Notes: generated from the letters alone by a model not told the origin. Shown: positions 26,135 through 35,848, counted from the first letter of the stretch. The stretch: DNA of 64,000 nt from Myxococcales bacterium (GCA_020633325.1 JACKDX010000001.1:248001-312000), one strand, 5' to 3'. A program made the numbers and translations.

Positions 26135-27100
26135 GTGAAAACTGCACTTACTGGTATCAAACCTACCGCGGTGCCGCACCTGGGTAACTATCTAGGTGCC
26201 ATCCAACCCGCACTGGCCCTGAGCAAAACCTACAACACATTGTATTTTATCGCCGACTACCATGCTTTCACAACACTACGAGATCCCGTGGCGCTTCGGC
26301 GTCATGTATATGATGTCGCTGCGACATGGCTCGCTGCGGGCCTCGACCCCCAAAAGACTCTGTTTTACCGCCAATCGGCCGTAATCGAGGTCTTTGAATT
26401 GGCGTGGGTGCTCAGTTGCCTATTGGCCACCGGGCAACTTGAACGCGGTCACGCCTTTAAGGAGGCCCTTGCTTCAGGAGAGGCTCCCAACGCCGGAGTA
26501 TTCAACTATCCGGTTCTTATGGCCGCCGACATTCTCTTGTTCGATGCGCATCTTGTGCCCGTTGGGCAAGATCAAAAACAGCATCTTGAACTGGCCCGTG
26601 ACGTAGCATTGCGTTTTAATCATTTGTTTGGCGAGAACACTTTGGTGGTGCCCGAACCTTTGGTTCATGAACACTTACTCGTGCCGGGTACCGATGGCCG
26701 AAAAATGAGCAAGGGTTATGGAAACACGGTACCCCTGTTTGCGCCCGCCAAAGAGCTTAAAGCTGCTCTGCTAAAGATCAAGACTGGGTCAGAACCGCTT
26801 GATGCCCCCAAGGAGCCCAGAGGAAACGCGGTGTTTGAAATGTATCGTGCGGTTGCGAGTGCCGAGGAGGTGCAAGCCATGGCAGAGTCGCTACGTCGAG
26901 GTGGATATGGGTGGGGGCATGCCAAACTCGCGCTCTACGACGCACTTGAGGTAAAACTCGGCCCGCTTCGCCAGCGCTTTCTAGACCTGCGCGGCAACGA
27001 ACAAGCGTTGGATGATCTGCTGGCTGAAGGTGCAAAGCGTGCACGGCACTTCGCCCAAGCGACCATGAAACGCGTCCGTTGTGCCATCGGAATCAGCTAA
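26135..27100 (+). CDS. trpS: Tryptophanyl-tRNA synthetase
   Basis: Class I aminoacyl-tRNA synthetase of 321 residues that charges tRNA-Trp. The HIGH-like motif is PHLGNYLGA near residue 14, and the KMSKS-like motif reads KMSKG. The VGQDQKQHLELARDVALRFN stretch is diagnostic for TrpS. The start is GTG 26135 (VKTALTG), as in the family; a TTG at 26111 would add eight unlikely residues and overlap the divergent gene. The stop shares four bases with the stop of the convergent downstream gene. Confidence 0.96.
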   Translation: MKTALTGIKPTAVPHLGNYLGAIQPALALSKTYNTLYFIADYHAFTTLRDPVALRRHVYDVAATWLAAGLDPQKTLFYRQSAVIEVFELAWVLSCLLATGQLERGHAFKEALASGEAPNAGVFNYPVLMAADILLFDAHLVPVGQDQKQHLELARDVALRFNHLFGENTLVVPEPLVHEHLLVPGTDGRKMSKGYGNTVPLFAPAKELKAALLKIKTGSEPLDAPKEPRGNAVFEMYRAVASAEEVQAMAESLRRGGYGWGHAKLALYDALEVKLGPLRQRFLDLRGNEQALDDLLAEGAKRARHFAQATMKRVRCAIGIS

Positions 27101-27552
27101 TGACTGTGACTCTTGGAAACAAAGATCGATTTATCGCCATCGATAATCGCCTCCGAAGCGAGCAAAAACGAATCGCCGTTTCGAATCCATTTTTGTCGGA
27201 TGAAAGTATGTTGAAGTTGCATGTCGCGAAGAAGATACCAGCTTACATCAACTACAGCTAGGGCTTGATCATCATCATCGATGAGACGCATGCTCTGGAT
27301 TTCGACATCAGCGACTTGCACGTCTTTGCCCCATTCCGAACGGCGTTGTAAGAAGCGTGCCTGATAGGCAGGAGTTACGCGACCCAACGCCGCATGCGCT
27401 CTGCCCCATCGTGAGTGATCATTGACCTCCATCACGGCATCCGAGGCTCGCACTTGAGGACTTGCGTTTTGGAGGAAGCACGCTGTGCTCAGCAGTGCCA
27501 CACACAACGCCACGAAGTCAGGACCTCGCATGTTAGCATTATATTTCAGCAT
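27097..27552 (-). CDS. Small putative lipoprotein
   Basis: Unrecognised protein of 151 residues. The start ATG 27552 has GGAGG eight bases upstream and yields a signal peptide with lipobox LSTAC. The mature part (about 30-150) alternates beta strands and could be an NTF2-like or cystatin-like fold (QALAVVDVSWYLLRDMQLQHTFIRQKW), but no family was identified. It lies directly downstream of the membrane GGDEF protein on the same strand, 27 bases away, and its stop interlocks with that of trpS. Confidence 0.72.
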   Translation of the reverse strand: MLKYNANMRGPDFVALCVALLSTACFLQNASPQVRASDAVMEVNDHSRWGRAHAALGRVTPAYQARFLQRRSEWGKDVQVADVEIQSMRLIDDDDQALAVVDVSWYLLRDMQLQHTFIRQKWIRNGDSFLLASEAIIDGDKSIFVSKSHSH

Positions 27553-27579
27553 CGGCGATGCCTCCAAGATTCCCGGCGA

Positions 27580-29730
27580 TCATGCTGCAGCACACACCCT
27601 ATTGCGACCGGCGTGCTTGGCGGCATATAGCGCACGATCCGCTGACTCAAACAAGCCCTCCTCATCCACGGCGTCTCTTGGATAAGTGGCCACCCCTACC
27701 GAGCACGTAACAGTTAAGAAGCCAGTTTCTGTGTTAAAGCGCGTGCTTTCGATCTCTTCACGGACACGCTCCGCTAACAACATGGCGCCTGCGGTATCGG
27801 TCTCTTCGCACAGCAGACAAAACTCCTCACCCCCGAAACGTCCCACAATGTCGGTTTCGCGCTTCATGTTCTTGAGGATCTCGCCAAGGCCTTTGATCAC
27901 TTTATCCCCCGCGGCATGCCCATAGGTGTCGTTGATACTCTTAAAGTGATCGAGATCAGTTATGACCAAAGACAGCTTGCGCTTGAAGCGTTGAGCTGAC
28001 CGAAAGCGCTGCTCCATTTCTTGTAAGAATGCACGCTTGTTGAGGCATCCGGTAAGCCCGTCTGTGGTCGCGAGATCTTCCAGCCGCTTGACCGACTGCG
28101 CGTTGGACAGAGAGACAGCCAGTTGGTTGGCGAGCACGTGCAAAGTCGTACGGGCGGCGGCGGGAAATCCAAACTTGCGGCTTGCTCCAAGCGCCAAGGT
28201 CCCGAGGGTTTTATCAGCCACCGTGAGCGGAAGAATAAGTAGCGATCGTAAGCCCCCGAGCTTGATGCGTTTGGTGAATATAACTTGTTGTTTTTCGTCA
28301 TATTCACCGCGGTAAGGGAGATAGTGACCCGTCTTCACTACCATGGCCGTCAGCGACGTGTTGTCACTAAAGGACGTGGTGGCCAAATGCTCCAAATTGA
28401 GACCCACAACCCGTTCGATGCGATGCCGCCGTTTTGTGGGATCATACGTCGTAACCGCGCAAAAATCATGCACCGCAATCTCGGATGCGGCTTGAATCGC
28501 GGCATCGAGCACATCGCTTTCGCTTACGGCCGCTCCGAGAGCCTGTGAGGCTCGATGAAGCACAGTCTGTTCATACTTAGATTGCTCAAGCTGCACGAAC
28601 ACGCGCTCGTTTTCTAGGGTTCTCAGTATTTGCCGAGTGGCCTCCTGCATGATCTGTTCCTCAGCTGACGTAAATGGGCGGTCCGTCAACCGATCGGCGC
28701 AAAGGACGCCCTGAATATGTCCATGTTCGACAACAGGGACACCCAGGAACGCTCGCGCCCCTATCGGCCGCTCGTAGTAGCATAGACCTCTATAAAGCGG
28801 CTTCAGATTGGGCAGATTGAGCACTTCGTTCCGTTCAATGACTGCGCCTACAGCGCCTTCGCCGATCTTCATCTGCCCTTGAACGATTTGGTCGCTGTCG
28901 GTTGATAACTCCACGATCTGTAGTCGGTCTCCCGTAGCGTCTCGCATCAGCAAAATGCACGTGTGCAAAGAAAGCGTTTGTCGTAACAACGACAAAAGAT
29001 GGAAAACCGCCTGATGGACTTCTTCCACGCTGGATCGAAACAAGCGTTCGTCGTCGCGCTTTTCCGCACTGGTAGGCGCTGTGACCAGTCGGAACATGCG
29101 CGCATCCTCCAAGTCTCTCGCTTTTGCGGCCGTGAGTTCCTGGTTGGAACGCTCCCTCATGCGACTTAGTTCTACCCGAATGAAAAGCCAATTGGTCAGA
29201 CCAAAGAAGAAGAGAAAACTGGCGTAAAGCAAGAAGGGACGTAGGAATAAATGCTCTTCCGTCACAAAGTACAATATGGACTCAAGCAAGAGTGCAGCCA
29301 CCACGAGCGTCATCCCTACGCGCTTCTGTGAAAACGCTGTGGCAACCGCAAGAAGAACGTACATGAGGGGGTGAAGGGGACTACCCAGTCCGCCGCCCAA
29401 CTGAATAATGGCATGCACAGCCACCATCAAAAGCAGGCCAAGCTCGAGGTCAGAGCCTGCAATATAGAAAGCGCGTTGGGCCTGTCGCCCAGTTAGCAAG
29501 AGTTTCTTGGCGCGGTGTGCATCTTCTTCGCGAAAACGCTGAACCACACGGATGAAGAATATTCCAAGCCAGGCCGTGCCAAACACGAACCACTTCGTAT
29601 TGGCCGAAGATCGCTGCGGCAGAAACGCGCCAAAGACGACTGGCAACCCGAGCGTAAGGACGGCGAGATATCCGAGCCAGAGCCGTGCAGTACCGCTCAG
29701 ACGAAGCACAAAACGATAGACTCGGTCCAC
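27580..29730 (-). CDS. Membrane diguanylate cyclase with two GAF domains
   Basis: Protein of 716 residues that would make cyclic di-GMP. About five or six hydrophobic segments lie between residues 15 and 190, then a short coiled segment, two GAF-type sensor domains (about 235-385 and 400-545), and a C-terminal GGDEF domain from about 550. The active-site motif is GGEEF (near 630), the catalytically competent form; no RxxD inhibitory site was seen upstream of it. Its signal is unknown. As cyclic di-GMP often governs pili, a link with the Tad locus is possible but not shown. Confidence 0.92.
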   Translation of the reverse strand: MDRVYRFVLRLSGTARLWLGYLAVLTLGLPVVFGAFLPQRSSANTKWFVFGTAWLGIFFIRVVQRFREEDAHRAKKLLLTGRQAQRAFYIAGSDLELGLLLMVAVHAIIQLGGGLGSPLHPLMYVLLAVATAFSQKRVGMTLVVAALLLESILYFVTEEHLFLRPFLLYASFLFFFGLTNWLFIRVELSRMRERSNQELTAAKARDLEDARMFRLVTAPTSAEKRDDERLFRSSVEEVHQAVFHLLSLLRQTLSLHTCILLMRDATGDRLQIVELSTDSDQIVQGQMKIGEGAVGAVIERNEVLNLPNLKPLYRGLCYYERPIGARAFLGVPVVEHGHIQGVLCADRLTDRPFTSAEEQIMQEATRQILRTLENERVFVQLEQSKYEQTVLHRASQALGAAVSESDVLDAAIQAASEIAVHDFCAVTTYDPTKRRHRIERVVGLNLEHLATTSFSDNTSLTAMVVKTGHYLPYRGEYDEKQQVIFTKRIKLGGLRSLLILPLTVADKTLGTLALGASRKFGFPAAARTTLHVLANQLAVSLSNAQSVKRLEDLATTDGLTGCLNKRAFLQEMEQRFRSAQRFKRKLSLVITDLDHFKSINDTYGHAAGDKVIKGLGEILKNMKRETDIVGRFGGEEFCLLCEETDTAGAMLLAERVREEIESTRFNTETGFLTVTCSVGVATYPRDAVDEEGLFESADRALYAAKHAGRNRVCAAA

Positions 29731-29790
29731 TGTCTCAGAGTTAAAACCTTGACAGATCTGAACGTCAACTAACGCGTGGTACGATTCCTC

Positions 29791-30087
29791 CTAATGATCG
29801 CTTTCAAATTGAAACACGAGTTCCCCATCGTGCACCATCCCAAGCTCGTCACGGGCAATCTTTTCGACAGCTTCCCTGTCGGTTTTGAGGGCTTGGACCT
29901 CTAAGTTGAGATGCTGCACGTCAGTTTTAAGCTGCACATTGAAGTGACGGATGCGCTGTAACTCGGTACTCAGGGATTGGTAACGAGGAAGGCCTTTTGG
30001 ATCAAACATCAGCAAAGGTACTGCCACGATAGCCATTCCGAGCAGAAGAAGGGGCAATAACCAGGCAAGCGATTGTTTCAAAGCCAT
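29791..30087 (-). CDS. FtsB/DivIC-like septum formation initiator
   Basis: Bitopic protein of 98 residues with an N-terminal transmembrane helix (WLLPLLLLGMAIVAVPLLMF) followed by a coiled coil (about 35-75) and the closing pattern EKIARDELGMVHDGELVF, typical of FtsB/DivIC, which bridge the FtsQ and FtsL division proteins. Length agrees with the family. It is divergent from hrcA, separated by 78 bases. Confidence 0.88.
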   Translation of the reverse strand: MALKQSLAWLLPLLLLGMAIVAVPLLMFDPKGLPRYQSLSTELQRIRHFNVQLKTDVQHLNLEVQALKTDREAVEKIARDELGMVHDGELVFQFESDH

Positions 30088-30165
30088 CTTACTGTAGCCA
30101 TTGCCGAGCTTTTAGGCTAATTTTCTCTAGGCATGTCATACCCTAAGCTCCCCTGATTTATCGTT

Positions 30166-31233
30166 ATGCCGCCTGAATCTCCACCTGTGCTTTCGAAGCC
30201 GCTCAGCCAGCGACAGCGGCAGATTCTGTATGCGGCAGTTACCGAGTACATTGCCAGCGGGCAGGCGGTTAGCTCAAGAGCGCTCGCCCGACGCTACGAA
30301 CTCAACCTTTCAGCAGCATCGATTCGCAACGTGCTTGCTGATCTCGAAGAGCTAGGATGCCTGACGCAGCCACACACGAGCGCGGGCCGTGTGCCCACGG
30401 ATATTGGGTTTCGCGTCTTTGTCGATACCCTGATGCAGGTGCAGGTGCTCGGGATTCAAGATCGAAGCCGCGTCACAGCGCGTTTGCGGCGACTTTACGA
30501 AGAGCGTCAGGGCGATTTCATGAGTGAGTCGGGGAAATTGCTTGCCTCGCTTACCGGCGCAGCTGCGGTCTTGACGACTCCGAGAGCCGAAGATGTCGCC
30601 CTCAGTCAAGTACGATACCTGCTCCTCGAAGGAAGCCAACTACTTGTCATGCTGATCATGCGTTCAGGTGCCGTCCAGAGCCGTGTGATAAAAATTACAG
30701 TACCGCTAAAAAATTCTGACTTGGACCAAATACATCGCTACCTCGATGAACATGTGAAGGGCAGGACGCTTGAAGAGCTACGGTTGCGCCTGGCTGAGGA
30801 GATGGTCCGGGAACAGGGTGAGTACCGGGACTTATGTGCCAAAACGAAAGACATGATCGACGCCACATTGGATAGCTCAAGCCCCAGGCCTCAACTCCTC
30901 ATCGAGGGGCAAGTGGCCCTACTGGACCGCCTCGAGTTCTCCAATGCCGACCATCTCAGGGGCTTGATGCGCGCCCTCGAAGAGAAAGAGCGGTTGCTTG
31001 AGCTGCTTGATCGCACTCTCGAAGCTAAAGGGGTACAAGTGATCATTGGCGCTGAAACCCAGCTCGGGACGCATGGCGAACTTTCAGTCATCTCGGCCCA
31101 CTATGGGGTCATCGGCGGGACCGTGGGGGTAATTGCTCCAAAACGCGTCGATTACGGTAAAGTAGTGCCTCTTGTAGATTTTACGGCGCGTGTGATGACC
31201 GCTCTCCTTGATCCCGACGGCAGAGACGAATAA
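30166..31233 (+). CDS. hrcA: Heat-shock repressor HrcA
   Basis: Transcriptional repressor of 355 residues. It has an N-terminal winged helix (QRQILYAAVTEYIASGQAVSSRALARRYE) with the recognition segment ASIRNVLADLEELG, then the HrcA domain including PHTSAGRVPTD and the C-terminal GVIAPKRVDYGKVVPLVD motif. HrcA usually binds CIRCE (TTAGCACTC-N9-GAGTGCTAA); I could not find one within the operon's upstream region. It starts the hrcA-grpE-dnaK set, nine bases before grpE. Confidence 0.96.
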   Translation: MPPESPPVLSKPLSQRQRQILYAAVTEYIASGQAVSSRALARRYELNLSAASIRNVLADLEELGCLTQPHTSAGRVPTDIGFRVFVDTLMQVQVLGIQDRSRVTARLRRLYEERQGDFMSESGKLLASLTGAAAVLTTPRAEDVALSQVRYLLLEGSQLLVMLIMRSGAVQSRVIKITVPLKNSDLDQIHRYLDEHVKGRTLEELRLRLAEEMVREQGEYRDLCAKTKDMIDATLDSSSPRPQLLIEGQVALLDRLEFSNADHLRGLMRALEEKERLLELLDRTLEAKGVQVIIGAETQLGTHGELSVISAHYGVIGGTVGVIAPKRVDYGKVVPLVDFTARVMTALLDPDGRDE

Positions 31234-31242
31234 TAGCTAGCC

Positions 31243-31920
31243 ATGACCGAATCACAGCCTCCCGACTCAGAAACCTACGCCAACCCAGCGGACGCCGAGG
31301 ATGATACTGCTCGAGCGGACCATGAGATGCCTTCGCAAGCCGTTGATCTCGAATCTTCTCGCGGAGATCGGACCACTGCGATGGACGACCTCACGCTGGA
31401 GCGTGACAAAATCAAAGATCAGCTGCTACGTGTCGCCGCCGATTTCGACAATTTCCGCAAGCGCACCCGTCGGGATATGGAAAATGCTGCCCTCAAAGGC
31501 AAAGAGGAGGCGTTGCTGGAGCTTTTGCCTGTTATCGACAATCTGGAACGCGCGGTACAGGCTGCCCACGACACCCACGACATCAAATCCCTCCTCGAAG
31601 GCATTCACATGGTGCTTCGTCTGTTTGAGGATGGCGCAAAGCGCCTGGGCATCAAGCGACTGAGCACAGTGGGAAAATCTTTTGATCCCAATGTGCATGA
31701 GGCGCTGCAGCAACAACCCACAGCAGATCATCCACCAGGAACCATCGTCGCTGAGGTGCAGCCCGGTTATGTGCTTGGAACTCGCGTGCTGAGAGCTGCT
31801 TTGGTGGTCGTCGCAAAACCTGTGGATCCCCCGGGGGGCGCTTCCGAGCGGCCTCGGGAACCCAGCGTGCCGCCCCCTGAGGATGCTTCCATGAAAGACG
31901 ATGTCAACGAACCTGCTTAA
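31243..31920 (+). CDS. grpE: Nucleotide exchange factor GrpE
   Basis: Cochaperone of 225 residues that releases ADP from DnaK. Residues 1-50 are acidic and disordered. The coiled coil and core follow (LLRVAADFDNFRKRTRRDME; LLPVIDNLERAV), and the beta domain ends in GYVLGTRVLRAALVVVAKP. A Pro-rich acidic tail of about 25 residues extends beyond the usual C-terminus. It lies between hrcA and dnaK. Confidence 0.96.
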   Translation: MTESQPPDSETYANPADAEDDTARADHEMPSQAVDLESSRGDRTTAMDDLTLERDKIKDQLLRVAADFDNFRKRTRRDMENAALKGKEEALLELLPVIDNLERAVQAAHDTHDIKSLLEGIHMVLRLFEDGAKRLGIKRLSTVGKSFDPNVHEALQQQPTADHPPGTIVAEVQPGYVLGTRVLRAALVVVAKPVDPPGGASERPREPSVPPPEDASMKDDVNEPA

Positions 31921-31933
31921 CCTTGAGGTCTAG

Positions 31934-33760
31934 GTGTCGAAAGTTATCGGAATTGATCTGGGCACTACCAATTCTTGTGTTGCGGTTATCGAGAACTCGT
32001 CGCCTGTTGTGATTCCCAATGCGGAGGGTGCGCGCACTACGCCTTCGGTTGTGGCGTTCGTCGAAAAGGACGAGCGACGCATAGGACAGGCAGCCAAGCG
32101 CTATGCTGGCACGAATCCACAAAATACGATCTTTGCCGTCAAGCGTCTGATGGGCGCATCGTTTGATGCTGAAACCACGCAGCAACAAGCGAAGATGCTG
32201 AGCTATCATATCGTCAAGGCTGAGAATGGTGACGCATGGGTCAAAGTCAACGATACAAGCTATTCTCCACCTGAGATTTCTGCGATGGTGCTCGGCAAGA
32301 TGCGCGAGATTGCCGAAGCCTATCTTGGAACGCAGGTCACCGAGGCTGTCGTCACCGTTCCGGCATACTTTAATGACGCCCAACGTCAGGCCACCAAGGA
32401 TGCTGGACGGATAGCGGGTTTGGACATCAAACGTATCATCAACGAGCCCACCGCCGCGGCTTTGGCTTATGGCATAGATGTCAAAGAGAGCGAGCGTGTT
32501 GCTGTCTTCGATTTGGGGGGTGGCACCTTCGACATTTCCATCCTCCAGATTGCAGAAGGCGTGTTTAAAGTACTCGCGACCCATGGTGACAGCTATTTAG
32601 GCGGTGAAGATTTTGATCAAACATTGATGAACCATATTGCCGATGAGTTCGAGCGTGAAACCAATATAGACCTGAGGAAAGATCGGGGCGCATTGCAGCG
32701 CCTCAAGGAACAGGCGGAGAAGACCCGTCATGAACTTTCAAGCTCACTAGAAACGGAAATCAACCTGCCATTCATAGCGGCGGACGCAACAGGACCCAAG
32801 CATTTGGTGCGAAAGTTAAAGCGCAGTGAGCTCGAAATTCTCGTCGGCCCTCTCGTCGAAAAGACACTAGAACCATGTAGGCAAGTTCTGAAAGACGCGA
32901 AGCTCGACGTCAAGGACATCGGTGAAGTTGTTTTGGTCGGGGGAATGACTCGAATGCCGCTGGTGCAACAAAAAGTCGCGGAATTTTTTAATCGTGAGCC
33001 AAGCAAAATTGTCAATCCCGATGAGGTCGTTGCGGTGGGGGCTGCTCTACAAGGAGCTGCGCTGAGTGGTCAGGTGGACGAGCTATTGCTTTTGGATGTC
33101 ACTCCGCTATCGCTGGGCGTGGAAACAGGGGGGGGCGTTTTTTTTCCGGTTATCCCCCGCAATACCACTATCCCCACACGCATGACCGAGATATTCACCA
33201 CCAGCATGGACAATCAGCCGTTTGTTCCCGTGCACGTCCTTCAGGGCGAACGAAAAATGGCCGCGGACAACACCTCCTTGGCTCAGTTCGAACTGGCGCC
33301 AATTCCCCCCGCGCCACGGGGCGTCCCGCAGATTGAGGTGGCGTTTGACATAGATGCCAACGGGATCGTTCATGTGGCGGCGAAAGACTTAGGCACGGGG
33401 CGCGAGCAACAGGTGCGCATCGTAGCCTCAAGCGGATTAAGCGAGGAGACGATCACACGCATTGTCACGGAATCGGAGGAGCACCGGGAGACAGATACTA
33501 TGCGTAAAGAATTGGCTGAACTGCGCAACAGCGCAGATGCTCTCTTGTACACCAGCGAGCGTGCTGTTCAGGAATATGCCGACTTGGTGGATGCTGCTTT
33601 AATCGATAAGGTGCAGGTGGATATTGGTGGATTGCGAGTGGCGCTCGCGGAGGGCAATGCCTTAGCCATTCGAGAGGCTCTGCAAGAATTAGAGATGAGT
33701 GCTTTCGGCATTGCTGAAGCGATGTACAACGCTGCTCCAGCAGAAGAGGTCGAGTCTTAG
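31934..33760 (+). CDS. dnaK: Chaperone DnaK (Hsp70)
   Basis: Hsp70 ATPase chaperone of 608 residues. It starts with the signature GIDLGTTNSCVAVIE; further signatures are VFDLGGGTFDISIL and VVLVGGMTRMP. The substrate domain follows from about 385. The start is GTG 31934, 13 bases after grpE. The C-terminal lid is slightly short, and the protein ends in AEEVES rather than the Gly/acidic tail of E. coli DnaK. No dnaJ follows: the next gene is convergent, so the J-protein partner must be elsewhere. Confidence 0.97.
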   Translation: MSKVIGIDLGTTNSCVAVIENSSPVVIPNAEGARTTPSVVAFVEKDERRIGQAAKRYAGTNPQNTIFAVKRLMGASFDAETTQQQAKMLSYHIVKAENGDAWVKVNDTSYSPPEISAMVLGKMREIAEAYLGTQVTEAVVTVPAYFNDAQRQATKDAGRIAGLDIKRIINEPTAAALAYGIDVKESERVAVFDLGGGTFDISILQIAEGVFKVLATHGDSYLGGEDFDQTLMNHIADEFERETNIDLRKDRGALQRLKEQAEKTRHELSSSLETEINLPFIAADATGPKHLVRKLKRSELEILVGPLVEKTLEPCRQVLKDAKLDVKDIGEVVLVGGMTRMPLVQQKVAEFFNREPSKIVNPDEVVAVGAALQGAALSGQVDELLLLDVTPLSLGVETGGGVFFPVIPRNTTIPTRMTEIFTTSMDNQPFVPVHVLQGERKMAADNTSLAQFELAPIPPAPRGVPQIEVAFDIDANGIVHVAAKDLGTGREQQVRIVASSGLSEETITRIVTESEEHRETDTMRKELAELRNSADALLYTSERAVQEYADLVDAALIDKVQVDIGGLRVALAEGNALAIREALQELEMSAFGIAEAMYNAAPAEEVES

Positions 33761-33778
33761 CACGCCTGCGCCTGACGC

Positions 33779-34798
33779 TCACGGGACCAGCAGGATTTTT
33801 CCCATGCTATTGCGAGATTCCATACGCCGATGGGAGAGAACTGCATCCTCGAAACGAAATGTGGAATCGATACGAGGCTCGATTCGACCTGCAGCATAGA
33901 GCGAAATAAGTTCATCGACCTGCCCAGAGAGCGTGTCTTTGCTCTCCCATAAATGCCCCATGTTGACGCCGGCTATGGAGCGGTTGTCATCCATCAATTT
34001 GAGTGGACTAAAGCGGGGCACCGATAGCCATTGGCGCATCACGTGATACACACGCCGCTGTGATCCCTTTGCCATGTTCGCGAAGCCAAAGGCGATCAGA
34101 CGTCCGCCCGGCGCTAATAGCTGATAGCCCTTTTTCCAATCTCGGCCGCCCAGCGGATCTAGTACGACGTCTACGCCCCTCCCGCGTGTGAGCTCCAATA
34201 CCTGCTTGAAGTAATCGGCGTGGCGATAGTCGATGGGATGTGTGCAGCCCTGGGCCCGAACATAATCATGCTTTGCCTCAGAAGCCGTGCCAAATATGGT
34301 CAACCCCGATATGGATCGCATCAGCTGCAAAGCCGCCGTGCCCACTCCGCCCGCCGCCATGTGTACCAGCACACTTTCGCCGGGGCGCACGCATGCAATG
34401 CGATAGATCATATGTTGCGCCGTGATGTAGTTCACGGGCAACGCGGCGGCCATCTCAAAACTCATCATATGAGGGATCGCGCGAACCTGATCCTGGGGGA
34501 CCACCACTGTATCGGCATGCCCTCCAAAATGGGTGAAAGCCACAACACGGTCGCCTTCCTGAAAATCTCCGGCCCCTGCGCCCCGGGCGTCCACTTCCCC
34601 CGAGACTTCATAGCCCACCACACAAGGAGGCTTAGGAGCGTCCGGATAGAGCCCTTGTCTTGCCATGATCTCTGCAAAATTGAGTCCCGCAGCGCGCACC
34701 CGAATGCGCACCTGATGCTCTCGAGGACAGGGGTCTGGGCTTTCACGGACTTCCAGCACTTCCGGCGGGCCGTAGCGCGTGATCCACACGGCGCGCAT
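33779..34798 (-). CDS. Zinc-free MDR quinone oxidoreductase
   Basis: NAD(P)H-dependent medium-chain reductase of 339 residues, similar to the quinone oxidoreductase/VAT-1 group. The N-terminal GroES-like fold contains AAGLNFAEIMARQGLYP, and the Rossmann domain contains the AAGGVGTAALQL nucleotide motif (near 150). No catalytic zinc Cys/His set was seen. It begins directly after the murB stop, apparently at the end of a mutY-serS-murB run on the minus strand. Confidence 0.92.
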   Translation of the reverse strand: MRAVWITRYGPPEVLEVRESPDPCPREHQVRIRVRAAGLNFAEIMARQGLYPDAPKPPCVVGYEVSGEVDARGAGAGDFQEGDRVVAFTHFGGHADTVVVPQDQVRAIPHMMSFEMAAALPVNYITAQHMIYRIACVRPGESVLVHMAAGGVGTAALQLMRSISGLTIFGTASEAKHDYVRAQGCTHPIDYRHADYFKQVLELTRGRGVDVVLDPLGGRDWKKGYQLLAPGGRLIAFGFANMAKGSQRRVYHVMRQWLSVPRFSPLKLMDDNRSIAGVNMGHLWESKDTLSGQVDELISLYAAGRIEPRIDSTFRFEDAVLSHRRMESRNSMGKILLVP

Positions 34799-35848
34799 CT
34801 AGAATTGTCCCCATATCGTTGGCTCAATAGTCAACAGGATTCCAAATCCCTCGAGCACTTTCACTCGAATGCTTTCTGCAAGTTCCAAAAGTTCCCGGCT
34901 GCTTCCTCCCCCATGATGAACGAGCGCCAGAGCGTGATTGGATGAAATACCCACCGAACCCCATCGCTGCCCCTTAGAAAACCCTGCACGCTCAATGAGC
35001 CATGCCGCGGGCACTTTGATTTTCGAATCGCCGACAGGAAATGCGGGCGGTGTTTCCGACACTCGCGCCTCCAGCAACCCAAAGTCATGCGCATTCAACA
35101 CTGGATTGATAAAAAACGATCCCACGCTGTTGGTGTTAACGTCCGTGGGATCAAGCACCATGGATTTGTTACGGCGCAATCTAAGCACCGAAGCGCGAAT
35201 TTCGGCCAAATCGGGCATCGCAGTCGCCCCAAGCATCTGGCGAAGCTCCTCATGCGCCAGCACAGGCGGTTGATTCTTCCCGAGACAAAAACTAACCCCG
35301 AGCACAATGAGGTCATGGGGGCACTCCTTGAAACGACTGGTCCGGTAGCCAAAGCCACAGTCGGGTTTTGCGATCTCGTACGGCCTGAGCGTGACACGAT
35401 CCAACACGCGCACAGCTTTTACCGTATCGCTTAACTCTTGGCCGTATGCGCCGATGTTCTGAATGGGGCTTGCACCCACTAGCCCCGGTATGCCTGAAAG
35501 GCATTCAAATCCTTGAAATCCGGACGCGATCGTATCCTCCACCAAGCGATCCCAAACCTCTCCAGCACTTGCTGTGATGTGCGCAAGGTCTCCGTTCTGG
35601 GTCACGGTGCGGCCCCTCATTGCCATGTGTAACACCAATCCTTCGATAGCATTGTCCATAATTACGATATTGGAACCACCGCCCAATATGTGAACAGGCA
35701 TGTCCTGGCCTGAGGCCCACTTCAGCGCACTGATTAGCCTTCGTTCACTGCTGACTTCGACAAAGTACTCGGCTACACCACCCAACTTGAGAGTGGTCAG
35801 CGCCGCAAGAGGCTTATGTCGACATACGTACGCAGGAATCGACTCCAT
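34799..35848 (-). CDS. murB: UDP-N-acetylenolpyruvoylglucosamine reductase MurB
   Basis: FAD enzyme of peptidoglycan precursor synthesis, 349 residues. It reduces UDP-GlcNAc-enolpyruvate with NADPH to UDP-MurNAc. Visible motifs are ILGGGSNIVI and SGIPGLVGASPIQNIGAYG (FAD site), the catalytic-Ser region NSVGSFFINP, and a C-terminal SSNHALALVHHGG. The length and the GYRTSRFK loop fit the type I (E. coli-like) group. Two bases separate it from serS upstream. Confidence 0.96.
   Translation of the reverse strand: MESIPAYVCRHKPLAALTTLKLGGVAEYFVEVSSERRLISALKWASGQDMPVHILGGGSNIVIMDNAIEGLVLHMAMRGRTVTQNGDLAHITASAGEVWDRLVEDTIASGFQGFECLSGIPGLVGASPIQNIGAYGQELSDTVKAVRVLDRVTLRPYEIAKPDCGFGYRTSRFKECPHDLIVLGVSFCLGKNQPPVLAHEELRQMLGATAMPDLAEIRASVLRLRRNKSMVLDPTDVNTNSVGSFFINPVLNAHDFGLLEARVSETPPAFPVGDSKIKVPAAWLIERAGFSKGQRWGSVGISSNHALALVHHGGGSSRELLELAESIRVKVLEGFGILLTIEPTIWGQF

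Noticed and set aside
30088..30165. CIRCE operator upstream of hrcA
   Set aside because: No TTAGCACTC...GAGTGCTAA inverted repeat could be read there, even allowing a few mismatches.
31904..32584. Long open frame (226 codons) antisense to dnaK
   Set aside because: It mirrors the dnaK coding frame, gives a low-complexity unnatural protein, and dnaK is certain.
33098..33760. dnaJ or another cochaperone directly after dnaK
   Set aside because: The next gene is convergent and encodes an oxidoreductase; no J-domain HPD motif was seen near it.
34220..34945. Open frame of 241 codons on the plus strand over murB and the quinone oxidoreductase
   Set aside because: Runs antisense across two recognised genes; no domain seen and His/Arg-rich composition typical of a shadow frame.
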